This document shows positions 8,315 through 15,748 of a stretch of 36,591 bases of DNA, in pieces. Location of the stretch: assembly GCA_003023745.1 (NCBI GenBank), contig PXYV01000036.1, forward strand, positions 1 to 36,591. The letters run 5' to 3'. The position numbers were made by a program, and so were the translations under genes. Source of the stretch: Sulfobacillus acidophilus. GTDB taxonomy: Bacteria > Bacillota > Sulfobacillia > Sulfobacillales > Sulfobacillaceae. Under the pieces are notes generated by a model. It was not told the DNA's origin. It worked only from the letters and a program-made list of their open reading frames with translations, and searched no databases. Position 1 is the stretch's first letter; the number at the start of each line of letters is the position of its first letter.

Positions 8315-8899
8315 TCAAGTTGTGCTGTTTTGCCGCACGGCGTAGCGTAACGGGCGCAGAGCTTCTTCCCAACGCGCAAGTTCGTCCAACATCATCTGGG
8401 CGGACTGAACCATTAACTCGTTCGGTTGGAACACACCGTCTTTGATAAACTCACGCACAAATGGGATGGAGATTCCTTCCGGAATAGGCATCATTTTGAG
8501 GGTGGTGACGACTTGTTTCAACATTTGGGCCGCCCGAAGACCCCCGGAGATGCCGCCATAGCTTAAGAGTCCGACCGGTTTGTACTGCCACTCGACGTAC
8601 AAGTAGTCTAAAGCATTCTTGAGAGGAGCAGTCATCGAGTAATTGTATTCCGGCATCACGAAGACCACCGCATCGGCGGCGTCAACCACGCGACTCCACT
8701 CTTTGGTGTGGGAAAGCGTGTAGTTGCGAAAGCGTGGATGGTTTGGCTCATTCATCAACGGCAGGTCTAACTTGAGCAAATCTGCCGTGTTCACGCTAAA
8801 TGTCCCGTGCTGCTGAGCAAATTGTATAAACCACTGTCCAACAGGTAATCCGACTCGGCCCGGACGGGTGCTGGCAATGACAACAAGTAGAGTGGGCAA
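8315..8899 (-). CDS. NADPH-dependent FMN reductase family protein
   Basis: 194 residues from TTG at 8899. Flavodoxin-like fold: ASTRPGR near residues 8-14 forms the FMN phosphate loop, PEYNYSMTAPLKNALDYL near 83-100 is the family signature, and SYGGISGG near 113-120 is the second flavin-contacting loop. Members reduce FMN, quinones, azo dyes or chromate with NAD(P)H in the cytoplasm. The longer reading frame starts at TTG 8917, but AAGGAGG at 8908-8914 lies inside it and 8 bases before TTG 8899, so 8899 is the better start. An inverted repeat upstream suggests control by a redox- or ligand-sensing repressor. Confidence 0.88.
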   Translation of the reverse strand: MPTLLVVIASTRPGRVGLPVGQWFIQFAQQHGTFSVNTADLLKLDLPLMNEPNHPRFRNYTLSHTKEWSRVVDAADAVVFVMPEYNYSMTAPLKNALDYLYVEWQYKPVGLLSYGGISGGLRAAQMLKQVVTTLKMMPIPEGISIPFVREFIKDGVFQPNELMVQSAQMMLDELARWEEALRPLRYAVRQNSTT

Positions 8900-9432
8900 G
8901 TCTTCGTCCTCCTTCAAGCTTAGGCTATCAATAAGTAAGCTTATTGTATCACATCAGTTTTCGAATCAACAGGGCATCGACAACGGCAGAGCCTAAGTCG
9001 AGGCGGTTGTCGAGCCAAAACTGGTCGGGCCGGGATGACTCCCTGCCAGACAGATTGAATTTGAACATAACGGCCGTTCATTCCCCTTGTACGGTGGATA
9101 GGGCAAATGAGCTCAAACAGGCTACCCCGTAGGGCGAGAGATTACCGATGGGGCAATCGTTCGGACAGCGGGCCGAAATCCTTTATCGTCACGCTGGCGG
9201 AGTACCACCATTAGATGCACATAACGCTGACTAGCCCAGCGTAGCAGTCGGTCAATCAGGAACTGCAAGAAGCGCTGCCGCAGATCTCCACTGCAATTCA
9301 CGAAGGTTTGGCGGCAGAGTACATCGGCCGAGGTTTGCCGCGGATAAATTCGAGGGTCTGATCTCTTGTTGTTTCGTCCAGACTTTCCGGGCGTCCTTAT
9401 ACCATCTTGGACCTCACAAATTCCGGCAATAT
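8900..9432. other. Gene-poor region upstream of the FMN reductase gene
   Basis: Beyond the operator candidate I find no convincing gene. Open frames at 8944-9132 (+) and 9122-9466 (-) have no recognisable domain and no good ribosome binding site, and the second runs through the terminator stem at 9433-9464. Confidence 0.5.
8929..8946. promoter_or_regulatory. Inverted repeat upstream of the FMN reductase gene (putative operator)
   Basis: CAATAAG (8929-8935), spacer TAAG, CTTATTG (8940-8946) is a perfect 7-bp inverted repeat 30-47 bases before the start codon. It overlaps a possible minus-strand -10 (TACAAT, 8943-8948), with TTGATT (8964-8969) as a possible -35 at a short 15-base spacing. The layout suits a MarR/HxlR-type repressor site, which is common before such reductases. 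Confidence 0.35.
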
Positions 9433-9464
9433 GAAGACGGCCGAAAGAGGTTTCGACCGTCTTC
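9433..9464 (-). terminator. Terminator of binding protein paralogue 2
   Basis: A 14-bp stem (9433-9446 with 9451-9464) and a 4-base loop lie about 37 bases after the minus-strand stop. In the minus-strand RNA every position pairs, using one U-G pair; in plus-strand RNA the same position is a C-A mismatch, so the stem fits minus-strand use. The T run is weak (ATATT). Confidence 0.65.
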
Positions 9465-9500
9465 AAGTGCTTCTTCAGGTTAAGACTCTTCGTACGGCGA

Positions 9501-11240
9501 CTAACTGACGGTCCAGTAGTTGGCGTACAGAAAGTCGGTTACCGGGTTAAAGGTGCTAATTGGACCATGAACATTTTTAGCCGTTACCGAATAGCCAATG
9601 ACGCGCGCATATCCCATCGGGAACCACGGCATCCACAATACCGGAAGATTCTTCGCCATGAACTCTTGGTAGGCGTCCATCCGCGATTGAATTTGGGCGG
9701 CAGGTCCTGGTTCGTATGTGTCAGCAATGAGAGTGTCCAGCGTGGGGCTGCTATATCCCCCCCCATTTTCTCCGGCGTCGGTCTTAAACAAGTTGCCGCC
9801 GGTGGGGTAGTAGTCTAGTTGGTAAGTCCAGCCCGCACCCCAATAAATCATTTGCCATTTATTTGCGTCCGATTGCGAATCCTCGGCCAGCACTTCATTG
9901 ATTGGCAAGGCTTCTAAGCTGACTTGGATACCCTCGCGAGCCCAGTCCGACTTGATTAGTTCCAACATACTCGTCTCGGTAATGGAGCCAGATGCGTAGA
10001 GAATGGTAAACGAGAGTTTCTTGCCGTCTTTGGTCATGACGCCATTAACTTCGTGCCAACCGTGCTTTTCTAATAGTTTCTTTCCTGCTGTCGGGTTGAA
10101 CGGGTAAGGCGCCTTATTGAGCGCGGAGTCAATATAGATTGTCGGTGGCTTAGACGGGATCGGGCCATCGGTGGCAATGCCTGATCCGTGGTACAGGGTT
10201 TTGATGATGCCCTGTTGATTGATCCCCATTTGCATGGCTTGACGCACGTACAGGTTGGAAAAGATGGTGCCGGTGCCGTCAGGCGCTTTGGGGCTCAGAT
10301 TAGGCACCATGTAATTCATGCCGAACAGATAGCTGGAAGTCAGTCGGTCTTGAGTGAGTTCGCCGCGATCGGCGTACATGGAAGGCGGCAAGTAACCGAC
10401 ACTGACATCGCCCTCCTTGAGGGCGCTGAACTCCTCGGCAGATGACGTTTCATATTCAAACGTCAGCTTGCTAATGCTCGCCTTATGGCCACCGTAGTGC
10501 GGATTGGGCACTAGCGACCAATAGTTGTCGGCTTGCCAGCTCTGAAACTTGAAAGGCCCGTCAACTACATCGTAGACGGGATTGGTCGGTGAATTAGCTA
10601 CCGACTCGATAAATGAAAGTTCTTTTTGGGGATTGGTCGGATACCGATTCCACACCGACTCGGGAATCGGACTAATTTGACTGAGCCCGTTGTGAATGAA
10701 CCAATCGGGATTGACGGGCTTTGTGAGCGTCACGACGACCGTATTTTTGCCCTTGGCGACAACACTTTTCCAGTCGGTCGGCACCCCTCCGCTGCCTGAG
10801 GCGCCATACGTCCAAGGCGCGTGCGGGCTGGTCGCATCTTTGATAATCTCCCAGGTAAACACCACGTCTTGGGCTGTCACGGAAGTTCCGTTAGACCATT
10901 TATACTTGTGACCTAAAGTAATGGTATACGTGGTATCGTTATTGCTCACTGCGATTTTGCTGGCCAAAGACCGAGCATAGTCAACCTGACTCTTGCTATT
11001 CAGGTAGATCAAAGGTCGATACATAAGAAACTCGATTTGCGCGTTAATTTCCGTGTAAGCTGCAGCACTGACGATCGGGACAAACCAATTAGGGGGAGAG
11101 TCTGGCGCGAGCGCCACTACGACGGTTCCGCCAGCTTTAGTGGTAGCGGCCGCCGAAGGCGCGGATGCGGCGGTCAGAGTACCCGCCAACGCGAACCCTA
11201 AAATCCCTGCGGTACCTAGCAGCGCTAAGCCTTTACTCAT
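9501..11240 (-). CDS. Family-5 ABC solute-binding protein (peptide/nickel type), paralogue 2
   Basis: 579 residues with the same architecture as the proteins at 1813-3552 and 23451-25196: PPNWFVP at the start of the mature domain, YKWSNGTSVTAQDVVFTWE, VRQAMQMGINQQGIIKTLYHG, HGWHEVNGVMTKDGKKL, and a C-terminal FNPVTDFLYANYWTVS. The signal sequence (GLALLGTAGILGFALAGTL) has no lipobox cysteine, unlike the two paralogues, so it should be released or held by other means. The ATG is backed by AAGGAGG 7 bases upstream. No permease or ATPase gene is near. Ligand unknown; peptides are the family's commonest ligand. Confidence 0.9.
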   Translation of the reverse strand: MSKGLALLGTAGILGFALAGTLTAASAPSAAATTKAGGTVVVALAPDSPPNWFVPIVSAAAYTEINAQIEFLMYRPLIYLNSKSQVDYARSLASKIAVSNNDTTYTITLGHKYKWSNGTSVTAQDVVFTWEIIKDATSPHAPWTYGASGSGGVPTDWKSVVAKGKNTVVVTLTKPVNPDWFIHNGLSQISPIPESVWNRYPTNPQKELSFIESVANSPTNPVYDVVDGPFKFQSWQADNYWSLVPNPHYGGHKASISKLTFEYETSSAEEFSALKEGDVSVGYLPPSMYADRGELTQDRLTSSYLFGMNYMVPNLSPKAPDGTGTIFSNLYVRQAMQMGINQQGIIKTLYHGSGIATDGPIPSKPPTIYIDSALNKAPYPFNPTAGKKLLEKHGWHEVNGVMTKDGKKLSFTILYASGSITETSMLELIKSDWAREGIQVSLEALPINEVLAEDSQSDANKWQMIYWGAGWTYQLDYYPTGGNLFKTDAGENGGGYSSPTLDTLIADTYEPGPAAQIQSRMDAYQEFMAKNLPVLWMPWFPMGYARVIGYSVTAKNVHGPISTFNPVTDFLYANYWTVS

Positions 11241-11641
11241 CTAAACGCCTCCTTAAATCATGAGATATTCCTTTCTATGATTGTTTTACCTGTTTTTATT
11301 GCATGTTGCAATGTTTGTTATTGACAGCGAGGAATCTGGGAAGTGAGGCGTCAAATACGCAAGATGCGAGTGGATACGCTTTGAATTTGTCCCGTGTCAA
11401 GATTTCTGACAAGACTGATCTTACCAGCCTTGGCAGTTCCCGTTTTGCTCGCCTTGGCCTTTAGGTATTCGCCGGTGGATGGAGTCCACAGGCGAGGGCG
11501 TTAGGGTGGACGCGGTACAGAATCCGCTCTAATGCCCTCGTGTCAATACAGTTGGAATGGTTCCTATGTCCACGTGTTGTGGCCATGAGTAAGTCTAAAT
11601 GGTGACCCGCCTCGCTTTGAGCACTCCTTGATAACGACTTC
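11241..11641. other. Intergenic region with strong secondary structure
   Basis: Contains the operator candidate at 11298-11312, a further minus-strand promoter candidate (TTGACA 11395-11400 and TATCCA 11371-11376, 18 apart), and a hairpin GAGGGCGTTAG (11494-11504) / CTAATGCCCTC (11529-11539) with an inner GCGG/CCGC stem. The hairpin pairs fully only in plus-strand RNA (one G-U). No coding frame is recognisable. Confidence 0.4.
11298..11312. promoter_or_regulatory. Inverted repeat in the promoter region of binding protein paralogue 2
   Basis: ATTGCA - TGT - TGCAAT is a perfect 6-bp inverted repeat. On the minus strand it contains a possible -35 TTGCAA (11306-11311) with TAAAAC 17 bases later, some 40 bases before the start codon. 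It could be an operator; alternatively it is just an AT-rich promoter. Confidence 0.3.
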
Positions 11642-12568
11642 TCAAGGTGCCGCTACGGCGAAGAGTGGTTCACCGGTATTAATTGCGAGCGATGTGACGG
11701 TAAACAAAACAACCCCGTCTTGCGGGACTGGTACGTGCGAGATGATGTCGCCGAATACATCTTTAACCACACCGCCTGTTTCTCCCTGACGAACGTGTTG
11801 CCCCGGCTTCAAAGCACTATAATATAGCCCGGTTGACGGAGCGGAAACCCAAATAAACTGGGTGAGAAGCGGCGCACCCACTGGAGGGACAGGCGATTGT
11901 GGGACCATGCCTAAATGCCGCAGTAACTGTTCAAGCCCGTTAAGATGAATGGTCACAGCCGTTTCTTCCAACTGTCCAACCTGACCCGATTCGGTTAAGA
12001 TGGCGGGAATGCCCATTTCCGCAGCTGTGGCGTAGCTTCCGCCAGCGATGGAGGAGGACCTCAAGATATGCGAGATGCCGTAGGCGCGGGCCATTGCTTC
12101 TGCCTGGTGTACCACCTCTTGGGGGCCACGATCGGAAAAGATTGTAAAGGGAACCAAGGCCTCATGAATGTCGCCACCATGCAAATCTACCCAAAAGTCA
12201 GCCTCGCGCAGAGCTTCAATGATCACGGCGGCCACGCGTTCGGTGGGTGTACCGGTCATATTCCCGGGAAAGACGCGGTTTAGGTTCTTTTCGTCAAGAG
12301 GGCTGACATATTGCCGTTTGGCGTAAAAGGCGGGGGGATTGGTCATGTGAATGACTTTGACGCGACCATTTAAACGACTGGGGTCGAGCGATGTCGCAAA
12401 CCGAATTGCCGATTCAATACCGGGATATTCGCCTCCGTGCACGCCCCCCGTAATTAATAGGGTGGGGCCTGAGCCAGTCCCGCGGATATCCGTATAGGGT
12501 AGCTGGATGTCAGTGCCGGGTACTGCCAGGAATCCTCGCTGTTTGGTCGAAACGGTGGAGACGCTCAT
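11642..12568 (-). CDS. Succinylglutamate desuccinylase/aspartoacylase family zinc hydrolase
   Basis: 308 residues. A carboxypeptidase-like (M14-related) zinc enzyme: GGVHGGEYPG supplies zinc His (~44) and Glu (~47), NLNRVFPG near 95-102 binds the substrate carboxylate, DLHGGD near 128-133 supplies the second zinc His (~130), and LTESG supplies the catalytic Glu (~193). The last ~75 residues form the small beta domain typical of the family (SALKPGQHVRQGETGGVV). Members remove an acyl or amide group from an acylated amino acid or related compound in the cytoplasm. ATG at 12568 is preferred over an ORF start at 12610 because an AGGAGG-type site lies 7-8 bases upstream. Unpartnered here; a link to peptide uptake is inference. 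Confidence 0.87.
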   Translation of the reverse strand: MSVSTVSTKQRGFLAVPGTDIQLPYTDIRGTGSGPTLLITGGVHGGEYPGIESAIRFATSLDPSRLNGRVKVIHMTNPPAFYAKRQYVSPLDEKNLNRVFPGNMTGTPTERVAAVIIEALREADFWVDLHGGDIHEALVPFTIFSDRGPQEVVHQAEAMARAYGISHILRSSSIAGGSYATAAEMGIPAILTESGQVGQLEETAVTIHLNGLEQLLRHLGMVPQSPVPPVGAPLLTQFIWVSAPSTGLYYSALKPGQHVRQGETGGVVKDVFGDIISHVPVPQDGVVLFTVTSLAINTGEPLFAVAAP

Positions 12569-12965
12569 GTCATAACCTCCTACGAACGGATCAGCGATCC
12601 GTGGAATCATCGTGCCGGATAGAGTGTTCCACTTTTCGGCGGAAAATCCTGCCGAGCACAGAGTTGGAAAAAATCGCCTGAAGTGAGGGGCGATTCACGC
12701 GGGTGATATTGGAGGCACCTTCAGTGCATGTGTTTATTGGTGCCCACTGCCCAAGGCCATTGTGTGGGTGCGGTCCTTGAGGTGGGTCCGAGGGGTTAAG
12801 GTGTGGGGCCGAACACAGTGCTCCCGTGCTGCAGTTCGCGCTGGTTTGGGCGGGTTCGGGCCAGCTGAGCACTGTAGGATGCAGGTTAAGATTGCTAGGT
12901 GGCGTACAAAAGGGTATGGTGTTGGTATGATTTTCAGCCTTTTAAATTGATCTGTCAGGTGTCTA
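12569..12965. other. Divergent intergenic region
   Basis: Lies between the zinc hydrolase gene and the pRiA4b-like gene. It contains a 9-bp inverted repeat ACAGTGCTC (12815-12823) / GAGCACTGT (12867-12875) about 43 bases apart. No clear promoter or coding frame was found. Confidence 0.4.
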
Positions 12966-14249
12966 ATGATGGCGACTTCGATTGCTCCTGAATCTATCGT
13001 GAACGTGCTCAAACAAGGACCTGCTTCCATATCCGTGCTGGCCCGGCACTTTTCGGCACAGTTCGAGGGATCTTCCGCTCAATTGAAGCAGCATTTGGGT
13101 CGCCGATTGCGATCCATTCCCGGGTGTGTCTGCGCTCTTAACAAGGTATGGGTGTATTTGCCTCAATATTTAACGGGCGCGCATGTGTTGCAACCAGTGG
13201 TCGAAGGCAGTGTCCAGTGGCTTCCGGAAGTGATGGTGTTTTTCAATCCGACGCAGACCGGCAAGGGTTCGATAACGGTTCGCGCCGCCAGTCAGAAGGA
13301 ATTTCGGGTCAGATGGCACGAGAGTTTTTGGAGGGGACCATCGGTTTCACAAGAGTGGGCCTCCTGGATGCACCACTACGTGGCCGATTTCGGGTATGAT
13401 GCGTTCGATATTCGGTGTGTCGATGGCCTACGGAGAATTTTTGACATGCACGGAACACATTTGGACGAGGTTGACCGCAACGAGGCTGACAACATTTTGC
13501 GGAGAACAGCAACATCATTTATCGCGCGCCACCACGGACCAATCCGAATCGAAGACATTGCACAAGACGTGATGACATCCAGCGTCTACCACAGCAATAC
13601 GGCACCGCACTCGTTGATCCAGGTCCTCTTTGACCCAGAGCCGATAATTCGGGCAGCGTGGTCCGGTTTTTTTTTGATGCCGCCTATGCCGGCGCAGGTC
13701 ATGGCGTTATTGCAGAGCCAAGATTGTGACTGGGCGATTGCTCAAGAGGAATATCAGTGGTACAGCGGTGGGCTTCCCATTTCCACCCCGTCCTGCAAAC
13801 CTGACCCACCGATCATTGCGGGGAATTACGTCATCAAGGCGGAGATGGCCGAGCATGCCGTAACCCGAGTGATTAAAATCGCGGCGGAAGCTACCTTTAG
13901 TGATTTGCATTATGCCTTAATTGATGCGGTCGATTTTGATGATGACCACTAATGGATGTTCTCGTTAGTTGGCGGGCCCGGGAACTCGTTAGCTGGGGTT
14001 GGACCGGACGAGGTGGATGACCTCCCATTCAACGCTGATGAGACAACCCTCGGTGGAATACGGTTGACAGTGGGCCAAAGTTTTTCTTATTTGTTTGACT
14101 TTGGCGACCAATGGCAATTTAATTTGGAAGTGTTGGATTATCTTCCCGATGAACCCAACGTTAATCCGACTTTGGTGGCGTGTGAAGGCTCTCCTCCACC
14201 TCAGTATCCGACTTGGGACGATGATGATGACGGAGACGAGACAGAATGA
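12966..14249 (+). pseudogene. pRiA4b ORF-3-like gene interrupted by an in-frame TAA
   Basis: One frame runs from ATG 12966 to TGA 14247-14249 and is broken only by TAA at 13950-13952 (codon 329). The first ~270 residues match nothing I know. From about residue 280 the plasmid pRiA4b ORF-3 (IS1096 TnpR-like) domain begins: NYVIKAEMAEHAVTRVIKI and then FSDLHYALIDAVDFDDDH. The stop falls exactly where the family continues DDH-L-W-x-F, and the frame resumes with WMFSLVGG, then the hallmark FSYLFDFGDQWQFNLEV, ending in an acidic tail. A single TTA-to-TAA change would explain it. Alternatives are a sequencing error, read-through, or two polypeptides with restart at ATG 13956 (no good ribosome site). 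Function of the domain is unknown. Confidence 0.8.
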
Positions 14250-14375
14250 TTGGCATTGCTCAAACGGGGTGTGTCGTGCTCTTTTGGAGCCCAGTTGGCA
14301 GGTTTTGCGGGATGCGGGATTTGTGGTAGGTTGATACCCGCGCATGCTGCGCCGTAAGGGATTTCCCCTTGATGG

Positions 14376-14439
14376 TTCTCGCGGGACTCTGGCAGGTACC
14401 GGACCAGATGCCAGAATGCCCCAAGTACCGACGCGAGAA
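14376..14439 (+). promoter_or_regulatory. Nested stem-loop in the leader of the P1 peptidase gene
   Basis: Outer arms TTCTCGCG (14376-14383) and CGCGAGAA (14432-14439), and inner arms TCTGGCA (14388-14394) and TGCCAGA (14409-14415), are all perfect. The structure ends about 60 bases before the start codon. It is not a terminator (no T run) and matches no riboswitch I know; it may be an RNA control element or chance. Confidence 0.35.
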
Positions 14440-14500
14440 TACGCAAGAAGGCAGGGCGGCTTGATGATGAATCGTTGATAGAGCAGCAAAGGAGAAGGAC

Positions 14501-15658
14501 ATGCCTCACTTTCATCACAATACCCCGTCGGGAAACCCTAGGGCGCGGGGATTGGGCATTCCCTTGGACGGATCGCCAGGGCCTTATAATGCGATTACCG
14601 ATGTTCCTGGTGTTGAGGTGGGCTATTGCACCCTTGTCCGCGGCGATGAGGTCCGCACCGGTGTGACAGCCATCCATCCTCGTGGCGCAGCCAATCCGGG
14701 CGATCCCGTGGTTGCTGGATTTCACAATCAAAATGGCAACGGGGAAATGACCGGGGTGTCCTGGATTCAAGAATCCGGGGTGTTTTCGGGGCCGATTGCG
14801 ATTACTAACACCCATGCGGTGGGCATTGGTCATGCAGGAATTCTGACATGGATGCAACGTCGGCATCCGGCTTTGACTGAAACCTGGCTGTTGCCGGTCG
14901 CGGCCGAAACTTGGGACGGCTATCTCAATGACAGCAACGGGCATCATGTCACCGAGGAATCGGTGGTGGAGGCTTTAGACTCGGCCCGCAACGGTCCGCT
15001 GGAGGAGGGTTCAGTAGGCGGCGGGACCGGTATGACTTGTTACGAATTCAAGGCGGGTTCCGGTACCGCGTCGCGCGTCGTGAACTACGGGGGGCGGGAC
15101 TACGCCGTCGGAGTTTTTGTGCAAGCGAACTTTGGATCGCGCGAAGAGCTCATCATCGCGGGGATTCCTATGGGCCGTTTGCTCGATGTGGAAAATCCCA
15201 TGGCCAAGTCTTCCCCCATGCCGTCCGGATCGGGGTCCATCATCGCGATCGTTGCCACCGATGCGCCCCTCATGCCGCCTCAGTGCCAAGCCTTGGCTCG
15301 CCGTGTAACGTTGGGATTGGCGCGCACAGGGACTACCGGATCACATTTTTCCGGCGATTTGTTCTTGGCTTTCTCCACGGCGAATGCAGGTGGCGTGACG
15401 GTGGGCGCGCCAGTGCGATCTCAAGCGCTTCCCCCGCGCTATGACTCTTTGACCTTTATCCCCTGGGGCTACTTAAATCCGTTTTACGCCGCGGTGGTGC
15501 AGGCGGTTGAGGAAGCGGTGTTGAATTCCCTGACAGCCAGCGAGACCATGGTTGGCCGCGATGGTCATTGGGTGCCGGGGTTGCCGCGGCGAGAGGTGCA
15601 ACGGCTCTTGCAGCAATGGCATTCACTCAGTGTGCGCGAATCCGATCGTCGCCGCTAG
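14501..15658 (+). CDS. P1 family peptidase (DmpA/BapA-type aminopeptidase)
   Basis: 385 residues, the normal length. Family S58 proteins are made as one chain, cut themselves at a Gly-Ser bond, and use the new N-terminal Ser as nucleophile; they release N-terminal amino acids, including D- or beta-amino acids in some members. Seen here: AITDVPGVEVGYCTL near 31-45, the glycine-rich GSVGGGTGM near 170-178, and GSGSIIAIVATDAPL near 243-257, with the likely nucleophile Ser at about 246. The ATG has AAAGGAGAAGG just upstream. No signal peptide is visible, so it should act in the cytoplasm. Near peptide-type binding proteins it may cut imported peptides, which is inference. Convergent with the large glycosidase gene. 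Confidence 0.92.
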   Translation: MPHFHHNTPSGNPRARGLGIPLDGSPGPYNAITDVPGVEVGYCTLVRGDEVRTGVTAIHPRGAANPGDPVVAGFHNQNGNGEMTGVSWIQESGVFSGPIAITNTHAVGIGHAGILTWMQRRHPALTETWLLPVAAETWDGYLNDSNGHHVTEESVVEALDSARNGPLEEGSVGGGTGMTCYEFKAGSGTASRVVNYGGRDYAVGVFVQANFGSREELIIAGIPMGRLLDVENPMAKSSPMPSGSGSIIAIVATDAPLMPPQCQALARRVTLGLARTGTTGSHFSGDLFLAFSTANAGGVTVGAPVRSQALPPRYDSLTFIPWGYLNPFYAAVVQAVEEAVLNSLTASETMVGRDGHWVPGLPRREVQRLLQQWHSLSVRESDRRR

Positions 15659-15685
15659 GGCGGTGGTGTTCGCATTCGATGTTGC

Positions 15686-15712
15686 CAGTGGGCTCGATCG
15701 CTGCATCCACTG
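15686..15712. terminator. Weak hairpin between convergent genes
   Basis: CAGTGG (15686-15691) / CCACTG (15707-15712), loop 15, in the 90 bases between the P1 peptidase and the glycosidase gene. No T run is present on either strand; it is the only candidate stop here. Confidence 0.2.
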
Positions 15713-15748
15713 CGTCCAACGTGCTAAGGCTCAGCGGCAGTCGAGGTG

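Noticed and set aside
8161..8445. 94-residue plus-strand frame after fhs
   Set aside because: Its second half is antisense to the FMN reductase C-terminus and it crosses the GC-rich hairpin; no family is seen.
9122..9466. 114-residue minus-strand open frame
   Set aside because: No recognisable family, no ribosome site, and it includes the terminator stem of the neighbouring gene; composition is Arg/Ser/Gln-rich as in chance frames.
13950..13958. Frameshift in the pRiA4b ORF-3-like gene
   Set aside because: Both halves are in the same frame (12966 and 13956 are both divisible by three), so the lesion is a nonsense codon and not an indel.
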